A stretch of 64,000 nt of DNA from DASWNP01 sp036399175 (GTDB lineage: Bacteria; Acidobacteriota; Blastocatellia; Pyrinomonadales; Pyrinomonadaceae): assembly GCA_036399175.1 (NCBI GenBank), contig DASWNP010000048.1:62001-126000 (forward strand). Direction: 5' to 3'. Shown piece by piece: positions 24,326 to 33,801 of this stretch. The notes beneath the pieces are model-generated. The model was not told the DNA's origin. It made no database searches and saw nothing but the letters and a program-made list of their open reading frames with translations. Position numbers and translations under genes: made by a program. Each line of letters opens with the position of its first letter. Position 1 is the stretch's first letter.

Positions 24326-27300
24326 TAAAAAGTTATTCGCAGGCCGAGTTGAATCTGTCTCGAAGAGGTGACGGTCGAGCGGATGCGACCGAAGGTTGAG
24401 AGCGGTTGTTCGTTGTCGGCTGCGCCGGAGAAGGCGATGAGACCGGGCGGAGCGAAGTTTGCCCGGTTGAAGAGATTGAAGGCTTCGAGGCGCAGTTGGA
24501 TGTTTGTGTTCTCGCCGAGACGCGACCATCGCGTGTTCTTGAGGGCGGAGAGGTCGAAGGTGCGAAGGTTAGGGCCGATGAGCGCGCCGCGCCCGATGTT
24601 GCCGAGCGTTCCGGCGGGCTGGAGGACGAAGGCTTCGGGATTGAAGTATTGGTCTGGATTTCCGTTGACGGCCGTTTGGTATGTAAAGCCGGGCGCGATG
24701 CTCGGGCGATCGAGGCCGATGCCGGGGCCGATTGAAGGCGACCACTGCGAGCGCGAGCGGTTGCGCTGCACGAAGACCGTCAAGGGATTTCCGCTGCGAG
24801 CCTGACCGATGCCGGAGAGCTGCCAGCCGTCGAGAATCTTTCCAGCCGCGCCTTTCAGATTGCGCGCGTAGGGAATCGCCCAGGTGAAATTGACGACCCA
24901 GTTGTGCTTGGCGTGATAGTCGGCCAAGCCTTTGTTGTAGTTGAAGCCGGGAAATTCGGGGAAGGCGGAGGTCGTGCCGTTGGTCGAGTCGGAGAAGAAG
25001 GTCGAAGCCTGCGTGGTGTCGATGTTGCGAGAGAACGTGTAAGAAGATTGGGCGCTCAGGTTTCGGCTGAAGCGTTTTCTGACCTCGAAGATGAGCGCGT
25101 TGTACCAGGAGTTGCCGTCGCTGCTCTTAAGCTCGATGGTGGTGAACGCAGGATTCGGTCGCTGCTGATTGGGCGGAAAGAAGGGCGTCCCGTCGGGGCG
25201 GATGATGGGCGCTGGGATGTTCACGTCGCCGCTTCTCAGGAGATGCACTCCGCGCGCCCCGGCGTAGCCGACCGTCATCACGGTGTCGAACCAAAGCTCG
25301 CGTTGGAGGTTGAGATTCCAGACCTGCACGTAAGGGTTGTCGAGGTCGTATTGCACGGGGCGAATCGAGACCGTGCCGCGAAAAGAGGGGACGGGGAAAG
25401 TCGGGTTGTTGACGACGAGGCGCGGCGTCGCGGGCGGATTCGTGACGGTGACGATGAGGTTCTGCTGATTGTTGGTGTTGAAGTAGATGCCGTAGCCGCC
25501 GCGAAGCGAGGTCGAGCCGTCGCCGAACACGTCGAAGGCGAAGCCGACGCGCGGCGCGAGATTCTTGTAAGTCGGATTTTGGTAAAGCTGCCCGGTGGTG
25601 GGCGCGGCGTCGCTCAAATTTATGAGCGCCGAGTCGCGGCCATAAATATCGACGGGCATGGTGGTGAACTCGTAGCGCAAGCCCGCGTTGAGCGTTAAGC
25701 GCGACGTAGCGCGGAAGGTGTCCTGCAAGTAGAAGCCGAAGAGGGTGAAGCGCCAGTAGCGGTCGAGCGCGCCTTCGGGCGTGAGGCCGACGAAGCGCTG
25801 CGGCCGGTTGGTGAGAAAATCCTGTAGGCTTGAGAAGGTGTAGATGCCGTTGCCGAAGGTCGGGTTGAACATATTGTCGCGGTAGTGCTCGACGAGCGCG
25901 CCCGCCTTCAGCAGATGCCGACCGCGACTGTGAATCAGTCCGTGCTCGAAGCTATAGACGTTCTGCACGAGCCGGACGTTGACCGAGCTTTGCGGCCCGA
26001 AGCGTGGGATGCCGCCGATGTCGATATTGCCAATCTGCTCACGACCGGGGACGAACGGCTGCAAGCCCGGCGTTGAAGTGTTGGCTTCGACGGTCTGGCC
26101 GAAGCGCGTGCGGCTGAAGCCGAGGCGGAAGGTGTTGAGCGTCGAGGCAGAGAGCGTCTGTCGATACTCGGCGGTGAAGAACTGATTGCGCGAAACGAAG
26201 GCGCGCGGGAATTGCGGGAAGTCTGTGGGAAGCTGCTGCTCGGCGTCGTCGAAGGTATAGCGTGCGAAGAGCTGGTCGCGCTCGCTGCGGTTGTAGTCGA
26301 TGCGGCCTTGCAGGAAATTTTCGCGGAGCTGCTGGTTGAAACCGAACTTGTACTCGGCGAGGTTGCCGGTGCGCCCTATCCTAGCGCCGTTCGGCAAAGG
26401 GAACTCGTCGAGATAGGGACGCACGGCGGGGCTGATGGCGACGTTGACGATGCGGTCTCTCGCAGGGTCGTTCGGCGCGGCGGGGTCGGCCAGACGAAGC
26501 ACGCCGCGACGCGCGTCGAGGTCGGGGACGACGGTCGAGATGGTGCGCCCGAGATTTTCTCTCAGAGCTTCGTAGCCGAAGAAGAAGAAAATTTTGTCGC
26601 GCCGGATGGGGCCGCCCAGGCTGCCGCCGAACTGGTTGCGCTTGAACTCGGGCTTTTTGGCGGGGTCGAAAAAGTTGCGGGCGTCGAGGTTGTCGTTGCG
26701 GTGAAACTCGTAGAGGCTGCCGTTGAAAGTGTTCGCGCCCGACTTGCTGATGGCGTTGATTTGGCCGCCGGAGTTGCGCCCGAACTCGGCGCTGTAGGCG
26801 TTGGCCTCGACGCGAAACTCGCGGATGGTCTCGATGCCGAGCACCGTCCCGGCGGCGCTTCCGGCGGGGCCGTTCGTGAAATCGTTCTGCGGCGTGCCGT
26901 CCAAAAGATAGACGTTCGAGCGCGGGTCTTGGCCGTTGATGCTGATGGCGAGGCCGTGTGCGACGACCGAGCCGCCGTCGCGGTGCGGATAGGCGACGAC
27001 GCCGGGTTGCAGCAGCGCGAGGTCGGTATAGTTTCTGCCGTTCAGGGGCAGCTCACGGATGGCTCTCTCGCCGACGAGGTAGCTCAGCTCCGGCGTCTGC
27101 GTATTGACCAGCGCGGCCTCGTCCGTGACGTTGACCTGCTCGTCGAGTCCGGCCACCCTCATGCTTATATCGAGCCTGGCGGTCTCGTTGACCGTCAGGG
27201 TTACGCGTTCGTAAATGTAACGATGGAAGGCGGTCTTCTCGGCGCGCACTTCGTAAACCCCGACCGGCAGCCCTGGAAAGATGTAATGACCCTGCGCGTC

Positions 27301-27507
27301 GGTCACAGTTCTGCGCACGAGCCCTGTCTCAAGATTCCGCACGCTCAACTCGACGCCCTCAATCAGAGCATCCACAGGGTCTCTCACGTCGCCCTCGAGC
27401 GCGCTCGTCGTCTGCGCCTGCGCCGAAAGGTTGAAGGCGACAAGGAACAGCGCCAGCCAGAAGATTTTCATCTTGAGCGTCGAAGAGGGAACTGAGGGAT
27501 AAAGCAT
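24325..27507 (-). CDS. TonB-dependent receptor with carboxypeptidase-regulatory-like domain
   Basis: 1060 aa. Signal peptide, then a CarboxypepD-reg-like beta-sandwich (about 35-115, TVTDAQGHYIFPGLPVGVYEV), a plug domain (ERAIRELPLNGRNYTDLALL) and a long beta-barrel ending in the outer-membrane signature LGLRITF. It imports large substrates through the outer membrane with TonB energy; this Oar-like family is expanded in Acidobacteriota. The start could be the ATG at 27507 or the ATG at 27471, directly before the signal peptide; neither has a good ribosome site. It is divergent from a second receptor. Confidence 0.92.
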   Translation of the reverse strand: MLYPSVPSSTLKMKIFWLALFLVAFNLSAQAQTTSALEGDVRDPVDALIEGVELSVRNLETGLVRRTVTDAQGHYIFPGLPVGVYEVRAEKTAFHRYIYERVTLTVNETARLDISMRVAGLDEQVNVTDEAALVNTQTPELSYLVGERAIRELPLNGRNYTDLALLQPGVVAYPHRDGGSVVAHGLAISINGQDPRSNVYLLDGTPQNDFTNGPAGSAAGTVLGIETIREFRVEANAYSAEFGRNSGGQINAISKSGANTFNGSLYEFHRNDNLDARNFFDPAKKPEFKRNQFGGSLGGPIRRDKIFFFFGYEALRENLGRTISTVVPDLDARRGVLRLADPAAPNDPARDRIVNVAISPAVRPYLDEFPLPNGARIGRTGNLAEYKFGFNQQLRENFLQGRIDYNRSERDQLFARYTFDDAEQQLPTDFPQFPRAFVSRNQFFTAEYRQTLSASTLNTFRLGFSRTRFGQTVEANTSTPGLQPFVPGREQIGNIDIGGIPRFGPQSSVNVRLVQNVYSFEHGLIHSRGRHLLKAGALVEHYRDNMFNPTFGNGIYTFSSLQDFLTNRPQRFVGLTPEGALDRYWRFTLFGFYLQDTFRATSRLTLNAGLRYEFTTMPVDIYGRDSALINLSDAAPTTGQLYQNPTYKNLAPRVGFAFDVFGDGSTSLRGGYGIYFNTNNQQNLIVTVTNPPATPRLVVNNPTFPVPSFRGTVSIRPVQYDLDNPYVQVWNLNLQRELWFDTVMTVGYAGARGVHLLRSGDVNIPAPIIRPDGTPFFPPNQQRPNPAFTTIELKSSDGNSWYNALIFEVRKRFSRNLSAQSSYTFSRNIDTTQASTFFSDSTNGTTSAFPEFPGFNYNKGLADYHAKHNWVVNFTWAIPYARNLKGAAGKILDGWQLSGIGQARSGNPLTVFVQRNRSRSQWSPSIGPGIGLDRPSIAPGFTYQTAVNGNPDQYFNPEAFVLQPAGTLGNIGRGALIGPNLRTFDLSALKNTRWSRLGENTNIQLRLEAFNLFNRANFAPPGLIAFSGAADNEQPLSTFGRIRSTVTSSRQIQLGLRITF

Positions 27508-27760
27508 GTCTGTAATTTATAACTCCGGTTCGTCAGGGTCGGCCTTTGTGTATACTGTGCATTCTAACAACGGGCGTCGGAGTTTGACAGGAAAGGGAGC
27601 GCCGTTTTTACAAGATTTGACAGCCCGTGCGCTTCTTTTACAGCTTCTTTACAACATTTCCGCCCCGTTCGTTCATAATACCGGCGCGCCGAACACACGG
27701 AAGGCCGGAGACGTTTCTCTTTGAAGCCCGTCGTCAATTCTCTCCAGGAGAAATTCTAAA
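27508..27760. promoter_or_regulatory. Divergent promoter region between two TonB receptors
   Basis: 253 bp. A TATACT -10-like box lies at 27549-27554. Two further TTTACA/TTGACA-like boxes are at about 27608-27622, upstream of the TTTACA pair at 27637-27653. AGGAGA at 27747-27752 serves the receptor at 27761. Confidence 0.6.
27637..27679 (+). promoter_or_regulatory. Activator-type promoter: TTTACA x2, n20, CATAAT
   Basis: TTTACA at 27637-27642 and 27648-27653 (11-bp period), then 20 bp, then CATAAT at 27674-27679. The same boxes with identical spacings occur at 38448-38490 and, on the minus strand, at 45821-45779. The wide gap to the -10 suggests that an OmpR/PhoB-like tandem-binding activator replaces -35 recognition. 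Confidence 0.7.
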
Positions 27761-30700
27761 GTGAAGTTGAAAGCTTCCCTCGTCCTCGTCTTAGTCTCGA
27801 TGCTCGTTTCGCTTGTCTCAGCCGAAGCGCAGACGCATCGCGGCACGATTCGCGGCACAACCACCGACCCGAACGGCGACGCGCTCCCGAGCGTCTCGCT
27901 GAAGCTGACCAACAGTGAGACCAGCGAAGCGCGCACTTCGTCGAGCGGCGCGGAGGGAGAGTTTGCTTTCTCGTCGCTGCCGCCGGGCACGTATCGCCTG
28001 GAAGCATCGCTCACGGGCTTTAATACTCTCGTGCAAATCATCACGCTGCAAGTCAATCAGGAACTCAGGGTTGACGCTCGGCTTGGGTTGAGCACAGGCA
28101 TCGAGACCGTCGAGGTCGATGCGAGGAACGAAGCGACGCTCAGGAAGGATTCGGCCTCGCTCGGCACGGTCATCGAGAATCGACAGGTCGAGGGCTTGCC
28201 GCTCGACGGGCGAAACTTCTTCGAGCTGAGCTTGCTCGTGCCGGGCGCAGCGCCCGCAGCGCCGGGCTCGGCTGGCTCCGTGCGAGGTGATTTCGCCTTC
28301 AGCGTCAACGGCGCGCGTGAGGACAGCAACAACTTTCTGCTCGACGGCGTCTACAACGTTGACCCGAAGCTCAACACCTTCGGCGTGCGCCCGCCCGTCG
28401 ATGCCATCCGCGAGTTTGAGACCCTGACGAGCACTTACGATGCCGCCTTCGGTCGAAGCGCCGGAGCGCAAATCAACGTCGTGCTCAAGTCTGGCACGAA
28501 CGAGTTTCACGGCTCGCTCTACGAGTTTCATCGAAACGCCGCCTTCGACGCGCGCAACTACTTCGCGCCCGCCCGAGAGCCTGCGCCCAAGTACATACGC
28601 AACCAGTTCGGCGGCAGCCTCGGCGGCGCTCTCGTTCGGGATAGAACCTTCTTCTTCGTCGATTACGAAGGCACGCGCGCACGGCAGGGCATCACGCGCA
28701 TCACGAATGTCCCGACTCTGGCCGAGCGTGCGGGCGACTTCTCAGGAAGCCTTCTGCCTGCGCCGATTGACCCCTTCACCGGACGCCCTTTCCCCGGCGG
28801 AGTTATCCCGCCCGAGCGCATCAGCCAGATTGGCCAACGCATCGCCGCCCTCTATCCCGCGCCGAATCGCGCCGCGCCGTTTCAGAATTTCGTCTCCTCG
28901 CCCACAGAGCGCGACGACAACGACAGCTTCGACGTGCGTCTCGACCACATCGTCAATGCGCGCTCGAATCTCGTCTTTCGTTACAGCTTCGGAGACCGGC
29001 GTCTCTTCGAGCCCTTCACGGGGCCGACCTTCTCGCTCGTGCCCGGCTACGGCGACGACGTGACGCGCCGCAGCCAGAATCTCATGCTCGGCGAGACGCA
29101 CGTCTTCTCGCCCGCCTTCGTCAACGACCTGCGCTTCGCCTTCAACCGCGTGGCCTCCGCCGTCCGCCAGGAGAATCAGGGCGTGAGCGTCAATCGCGCC
29201 GTCGGTTTGCCGGAGCTATCGAGCAACCCGCGCGATTTCGGCCTGAGCTTCATCACCGTCACGGGTTTCTCTCCGCTCGGCCACGAAGGCAACAACCCGC
29301 AGTCGAGCGTGACGAACACTTTTCAACTGCTCGACACGGCGACCTACGCGCGCGGTCGTCATCTGCTCAAGTTCGGCGCAGACCTGCGCGCCGTCCAGCA
29401 GAACGCCTTCCGCGACGTGCAGTCGCGCGGCTTCCTGCAATTCTCGCCCTTCGCACAACTGACGGGAAACGCCCTCGCCGATTTGCTGCTCGGCTTCCCG
29501 CTCGTCACCGGCGCGGCGCGCGTCGATAACGCGCAGCACCTCCGAACAGAAAGCTACAATTTCTTCTTCAACGATAGTATCCGTCTGACTCCGCGACTGA
29601 CGCTCTCCGCAGGTCTGCGCTACGAGTACAACTCGCCCGCCGTCGATGCGGACGACCGCGCAAACATCTACGACCCCTCGACGCAGACGCTTCTGCCCGT
29701 CGGCGCTGGCAGCGTCCCACGTAGCGGCTACGAGCCCGACCGCAACAACTTCGCCCCGCGCGTCGGCCTCGCATGGACGCTCGGCGAAGAAGGCGAAACC
29801 GTGCTGCGCGCAGGCTACGGCATCTACTTCGACCAGTCGCCGCTCGCGCCCGGCGAAGCGCTCTACTTCAACGCCCCCTACTTCGACTTCAACCTCTTCT
29901 TCCCCCTGCGACAGTTCGGCCTGCCATTAACGCTCGACGACCCGTTCCCGGCCTTCTTCCCCTTCCGTCTGCCCGACTCGGCGCTCGCCATCCAGCGCGA
30001 CCTTCGCACGCCCTACATGCAGCACTGGAATCTGAGCGTGCAGCATCAGCTTGGCCGAAGCAGCGTCCTCGAAGCGGCCTACGTCGGATCGAAGGGCACG
30101 AAGCTTCTCTCGGCGCGCGACATCAATCAGCCGCAGCCGAGCGCGCTCCCGCCGGGGCTGCCCTTCGTCCCGCGCCCCGTCGCTGCCTTCGACGACATCA
30201 ACATGCTCGAATCGCGCGCCTCGTCCAGTTATCACAGCCTGCAAGCGAGATTTCAGCAGCGACTCTCGAAGGGGCTCTCCGCGCTCGCCTCCTACACGTG
30301 GTCGAAGTCCATCGACGACGCCTCCGGCTTCTTCACGAGCGCGGGCGACGCAAACTTTCCGCAGAACAGCTACGACCTCAGAGCCGAGCGCGCACGCTCA
30401 AACTTCGACGTGCGACATCGCCTCTCCGTCAGCTACGCCTACGATTTGCCCTTCGGCAAAGGCGGCGCGTTCTTCAATGACGGCGACGGCTGGCTCTCGA
30501 CTCTCCTGAGCGGCTGGCAGACCTTCGGCATCGTCACCCTGCAAACGGGTCGCCCCTTCACCGTCGCGCTTCTGCCCGAAATCGACATCAGCGGCACGGG
30601 GCGCTCCTCTCTCGGCTTCGGCGCGAACGACCGCCCCAACCTCGTCAGAGACCCGCGTCTCTCCCGCCGCGCTCCCGAGCAGTGGTTCGACCCCTCGGCC

Positions 30701-30967
30701 TTCGCCTTCCCCGCGCCCGGCACGTTCGGCAACGCCGGTCGAAACATCCTCGAAGGCCCCGGCTACCGAAACGTCAACGCCTCGCTCGTCAAGAACACGA
30801 GCTTGAACGAACGCCTCCGACTCCAACTGCGCGCCGAGTTCTTCAATCTCTTCAATCATCCAAACTTCAACCTGCCCGACAACTTTCTCGGCTCGCCGAC
30901 CTTCGGGCGCATCACCTCGGCGCGCGACCCGCGCCACGTACAGTTCGGCGCGAAGCTCGTCTTCTGA
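27761..30967 (+). CDS. TonB-dependent receptor with carboxypeptidase-regulatory-like domain
   Basis: 1068 aa. Signal peptide (residues 1-23), regulatory-like beta-sandwich (GEFAFSSLPPGTYRLEAS), plug (ENRQVEGLPLDGRNFFELSLL) and a barrel ending QFGAKLVF. It is a paralogue of the divergent receptor and shares motifs such as LYEFHRN, RNQFGGSLGG and SYTFS/SYTWSKSID. The start is GTG at 27761 with AGGAG 8 bp upstream. A lipoprotein beta-propeller gene follows after 54 bp and is probably co-transcribed. Transcription should start near 27686 from the TTTACA-pair promoter. Confidence 0.93.
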   Translation: MKLKASLVLVLVSMLVSLVSAEAQTHRGTIRGTTTDPNGDALPSVSLKLTNSETSEARTSSSGAEGEFAFSSLPPGTYRLEASLTGFNTLVQIITLQVNQELRVDARLGLSTGIETVEVDARNEATLRKDSASLGTVIENRQVEGLPLDGRNFFELSLLVPGAAPAAPGSAGSVRGDFAFSVNGAREDSNNFLLDGVYNVDPKLNTFGVRPPVDAIREFETLTSTYDAAFGRSAGAQINVVLKSGTNEFHGSLYEFHRNAAFDARNYFAPAREPAPKYIRNQFGGSLGGALVRDRTFFFVDYEGTRARQGITRITNVPTLAERAGDFSGSLLPAPIDPFTGRPFPGGVIPPERISQIGQRIAALYPAPNRAAPFQNFVSSPTERDDNDSFDVRLDHIVNARSNLVFRYSFGDRRLFEPFTGPTFSLVPGYGDDVTRRSQNLMLGETHVFSPAFVNDLRFAFNRVASAVRQENQGVSVNRAVGLPELSSNPRDFGLSFITVTGFSPLGHEGNNPQSSVTNTFQLLDTATYARGRHLLKFGADLRAVQQNAFRDVQSRGFLQFSPFAQLTGNALADLLLGFPLVTGAARVDNAQHLRTESYNFFFNDSIRLTPRLTLSAGLRYEYNSPAVDADDRANIYDPSTQTLLPVGAGSVPRSGYEPDRNNFAPRVGLAWTLGEEGETVLRAGYGIYFDQSPLAPGEALYFNAPYFDFNLFFPLRQFGLPLTLDDPFPAFFPFRLPDSALAIQRDLRTPYMQHWNLSVQHQLGRSSVLEAAYVGSKGTKLLSARDINQPQPSALPPGLPFVPRPVAAFDDINMLESRASSSYHSLQARFQQRLSKGLSALASYTWSKSIDDASGFFTSAGDANFPQNSYDLRAERARSNFDVRHRLSVSYAYDLPFGKGGAFFNDGDGWLSTLLSGWQTFGIVTLQTGRPFTVALLPEIDISGTGRSSLGFGANDRPNLVRDPRLSRRAPEQWFDPSAFAFPAPGTFGNAGRNILEGPGYRNVNASLVKNTSLNERLRLQLRAEFFNLFNHPNFNLPDNFLGSPTFGRITSARDPRHVQFGAKLVF

Positions 30968-31021
30968 TTTGAAGCTTGAGCGGCATGCTGAATCGAAACC
31001 CTCCGAAGAATTGAGTGAACT

Positions 31022-32512
31022 ATGAAGAAGCTTCCAGACGCGACACGGCTCTTCTTAATCCTCGCGCTCGTCCTTCATCTCGCCGCCTGCGCCGCGCCCG
31101 CCACCAGCCAGCCGCGCACCGGCGACGCGACCCAAAACGCCGCCTCGACCGACGCCGCAGCGTCAACTTCGACTTCCGCATCAGCGACAGCGAACCCATC
31201 TTCTTCCTCTGCTCCCACGCAGCCCGGCGAAGCGACGGCCAACGGCGTTTCCGGTAGCACCGCTCCCAACATCATTCAGCCAAACGCCGACGCCGGAACA
31301 ACGACGGCGACGACGGCCGCTCCCTCGTCGCTCGCCTCGTGGCCTCAGTGGCGCGGGCCGAACCGCGACGGAAACGTGTCGGGCTTTCCCGCGCCGCAAG
31401 TCTGGCCGAAGGCTCTGAAGGAGGAATGGAAGGTGACGGTCGGCGTCGGTCATGCGTCGCCCGTCGTCTCGGATGGAAAGATTTACGTCTTCGCGCGGCA
31501 GGGCGAAGAAGAGACGCTCGTCTGCCTCGACGCCGCGACGGGCAAGCAGCTTTGGCGCTCCGCACAGCCCGTCGCCTACGAGATGAACCCGGCGGCGCGC
31601 GGGCACGGCAAAGGGCCGAAATCGACGCCGGTCGTGAGCAATAATCGCGTCTACACGCTCGGCATCGCAGGTCTTCTCTCGGCGCACGACGCGCGCACGG
31701 GAAAACTTCTCTGGCGCAAAGATTTCTCGAAGCAGTACCCGACCACTTCGCCGCTCTACGGCACGGCGATGTCGCCCGTCGTCGAAAAGAATCTGCTCAT
31801 CGCGCACGTAGGCGGCCACGAACGCGGCGCACTCACCGCCTTCGACGCCGAGACCGGCGCTGTACGCTGGGCTTACGACGCCGACCCGCCCGCCTACTCT
31901 TCTCCGATTCTCGTCACGCTCGGAGGCGAGCGGCAGGTCGTCACCTTCACACAGAAGGAGTTCGTCGGCGTCTCTGCCGCCAACGGCAAATTGCTCTGGA
32001 AGCTTCCTGCGAAAACTCACTACGACACCAACTGCGCCACCGCCGTCACCTACAAAGACATGCTCGTCATCTCGCTCGAAGACCAGGGCATGCTGGCGAT
32101 TCGACCCGTCAGGCAGAGCGCAACCGGCGCGTTCACAGTGCAGGAGGTTTGGCGAAACGCCGATAACGTCCTCTACATGAATTCGCCCGTCCTTCAGGGA
32201 AACCTTCTCTTCGGGATGTCGGCGCGCAAGAAGGGGCAGTTCTTCTGTCTCGACGCCGACACGGGCAAGACCATCTGGCAGAGCGAAGGACGCATGGGCG
32301 AGAACGCCTCGATTCTCAACCTCTCGGGCACGCTGCTCTTTCTCACCAACGACGCCAATCTCATCGTCCTTCCCGCGAGCGCCAAACAGTACGCGCCCCT
32401 CGCTCAGTACACTGTGGCGAACAGTCCCACCTGGGCGCACCCCGTCGTCCTCGGCGACCGCATCCTCGTCAAAGACGAAACGACGCTCGCCTCTCTATCC
32501 GTTCGGCAGTAG
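31022..32512 (+). CDS. PQQ-type beta-propeller lipoprotein
   Basis: 496 aa. A lipoprotein signal peptide with lipobox LAAC (residues ~20-23) is followed by a ~75-residue Ala/Ser/Thr-rich linker and then a seven-to-eight-bladed PQQ-like propeller. Blade signatures include LDAATGKQLWR, HDARTGKLLWRK, FDAETGAVRW and LDADTGKTIWQ. No PQQ-dehydrogenase cysteine pair or calcium site was noticed, so it may be a BamB-like or substrate-binding propeller. The probable job is at the outer membrane beside the TonB receptor encoded just upstream. Confidence 0.88.
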   Translation: MKKLPDATRLFLILALVLHLAACAAPATSQPRTGDATQNAASTDAAASTSTSASATANPSSSSAPTQPGEATANGVSGSTAPNIIQPNADAGTTTATTAAPSSLASWPQWRGPNRDGNVSGFPAPQVWPKALKEEWKVTVGVGHASPVVSDGKIYVFARQGEEETLVCLDAATGKQLWRSAQPVAYEMNPAARGHGKGPKSTPVVSNNRVYTLGIAGLLSAHDARTGKLLWRKDFSKQYPTTSPLYGTAMSPVVEKNLLIAHVGGHERGALTAFDAETGAVRWAYDADPPAYSSPILVTLGGERQVVTFTQKEFVGVSAANGKLLWKLPAKTHYDTNCATAVTYKDMLVISLEDQGMLAIRPVRQSATGAFTVQEVWRNADNVLYMNSPVLQGNLLFGMSARKKGQFFCLDADTGKTIWQSEGRMGENASILNLSGTLLFLTNDANLIVLPASAKQYAPLAQYTVANSPTWAHPVVLGDRILVKDETTLASLSVRQ

Positions 32513-32575
32513 CTGAAGAGAATGCTGTTTAGACGCCGCTCAAGGCTGATGCTAATGTAAGCGCGAGGAACGAGT

Positions 32576-32785
32576 ATGAAAACTTTTACTTACATCGTCG
32601 AGAAATGCCCTGACACAGACCTTTATGTCGGCTACGTCCCGGGCTTCCCCGGCGCTCACAGCCAGGCCGAAACGCTCGACGAGTTGCAGCGCAATATGCA
32701 GGAAGTTATCGGCATGCTGCTTGAGGACGGAGAGCCGGAGTTGGAAGCTGAGTTCATAGGTACGCAGACGGTTAAGGTTGCCTGA
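32576..32785 (+). CDS. hicB: HicB-family antitoxin
   Basis: 69 aa. The HicB partial RNase-H-like fold is visible (YIVEKCPDTDLYVGYVPGFPGAHSQAETLDE, given here as landmarks YIVEK, VGYVPGFPGAHSQ and LDELQRN). It binds and inhibits the HicA toxin. The DNA-binding C-terminal domain of longer HicB proteins is absent. The order antitoxin then toxin is reversed from the E. coli hicAB order but common elsewhere. The gap to hicA is 2 bp. Confidence 0.88.
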   Translation: MKTFTYIVEKCPDTDLYVGYVPGFPGAHSQAETLDELQRNMQEVIGMLLEDGEPELEAEFIGTQTVKVA

Positions 32786-32787
32786 AG

Positions 32788-33012
32788 ATGGGCAAGTATC
32801 CTGTTCTGAAACCCAGAGAAGTGGTCGCCATTCTGGAGAAGCTTGGTTTTGCGGAAGCGCGCCAACGTGGCTCGCACAAGCAATATCGTCATGTCGATGG
32901 GCGAAGCACGACAGTACCTTTTCATACAGGTCGAGACATCTCTCCAATTCTCTTGCGACAGATTGCTAAAGACATCGGTCTGACAGTCGAAGAGATGCTG
33001 CGATACAGGTAA
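32788..33012 (+). CDS. hicA: HicA-family mRNA interferase toxin
   Basis: 74 aa, a double-stranded-RNA-binding-like fold. It shows the family pattern KPREVVAILEKLGF, the catalytic His in RGSHKQYRH, and PFHTGRDISPILLRQIAKD. It cleaves mRNA when free of HicB. Start ATG at 32788, 2 bp after hicB, so the two are translated together. The pair probably acts as a small selfish or stress module between the propeller and dioxygenase genes. Confidence 0.9.
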   Translation: MGKYPVLKPREVVAILEKLGFAEARQRGSHKQYRHVDGRSTTVPFHTGRDISPILLRQIAKDIGLTVEEMLRYR

Positions 33013-33059
33013 GAGCTTCTCGTAAGACACGAGAGACGATTGCGAATAGCGAGGTTGTG

Positions 33060-33677
33060 ATGAAAGACGAATCTTATCCATCGCGGAGGCGCTTTCTGTT
33101 GGCGGGGCTGGCGGCGTTGCCTCTGCTCGGGTGCGAGGCTTCGGCGGAGAATTGTCGTCAGACGGAGAGGGGAGCGGGCGGCCCGTTCTATCGAAGGGGC
33201 GCGCCGTGGCGTGCGAAGCTCGCGGAGGCAAGCGAGCCGGGCGAGCCTTTGATTATCTCGGGGCGCGTGGTGGCCGCAGGAACGTGCGAGCCTTTGAAGG
33301 GAGCGATCGTCGATGTCTGGCAGGCAAACGCCGAAGGGCTTTACGACAATCAGTTGTCGGGCGAGCGCGCGAATGGATTTCGCCTGCGCGGGCAGATGAA
33401 GACCGACGACGAAGGGCGTTACCAGTTCGAGACCGTGCTGCCGGGAAACTACGGCGACGGCGGCGTCCAGCGCGCGAAGCACATCCATTACATCGTGAGC
33501 TTTCCCGGCTACGCGCCAATTACGACCGAGTGCTACTTCGAGGGCGACGAGCGCAATCGCACCGACCCGCTCGTCAGAGAATCGCTCGTCGTCGCGCTCT
33601 CAAGCTTCACGCATCGGCAGGAGCGCAGGAAGTATCTCAAGGGGACGTTCGACATCGCGCTCCGCAAAGCGAACTGA
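33060..33677 (+). CDS. Intradiol ring-cleavage dioxygenase-like protein, exported
   Basis: 205 aa. An RRRFLLAGLAALPLLGC leader combines a twin-arginine motif and a lipobox, so the protein is probably exported folded and lipidated. The core shows the non-haem Fe(III) ligands of protocatechuate/catechol dioxygenases: Tyr in DVWQANAEGLYDN, Tyr in PGNY and the H-x-H of KHIHY. It should cleave a catechol-like aromatic ring. Start ATG at 33060 with GAGG 5 bp upstream (GTG at 33057 is possible). An envelope location is unusual for aromatic catabolism. Confidence 0.85.
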   Translation: MKDESYPSRRRFLLAGLAALPLLGCEASAENCRQTERGAGGPFYRRGAPWRAKLAEASEPGEPLIISGRVVAAGTCEPLKGAIVDVWQANAEGLYDNQLSGERANGFRLRGQMKTDDEGRYQFETVLPGNYGDGGVQRAKHIHYIVSFPGYAPITTECYFEGDERNRTDPLVRESLVVALSSFTHRQERRKYLKGTFDIALRKAN

Positions 33678-33682
33678 AAACT

Positions 33683-33793
33683 GAGGGAAAAGGGAAAAGG
33701 GAAAAGGGGAAAGGGTTAAAAGGAGAAAACAGGCGCGTCGAAAAGCGTTCCGGCTTTCTCCCTTTCCCCCTTCCCCTTTTCCCTTTCCCCCTT
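33683..33793. repeat. Heptamer-armed element 4 (GGGAAAA)
   Basis: The left arm is GGGAAAA x3 plus GGGGAAA (33685-33715). The right arm is CTTTCCC/CTTTTCC/CCTTCCC units (33756-33793). The ~40-nt centre includes GCGCGTCGAAAAGCG. It lies between convergent genes, where it could act as a bidirectional terminator. Confidence 0.8.
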
Positions 33794-33801
33794 GCCTTTC
33801 G

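Noticed and set aside
26212..27495. + strand frame opposite the TonB receptor
   Set aside because: Val/Ala/Glu-rich translation with no motif and no start signal; a shadow of the receptor's codon pattern.
31181..32440. Minus-strand frame opposite the lipoprotein propeller
   Set aside because: Antisense, Arg-rich and without domain; a shadow.
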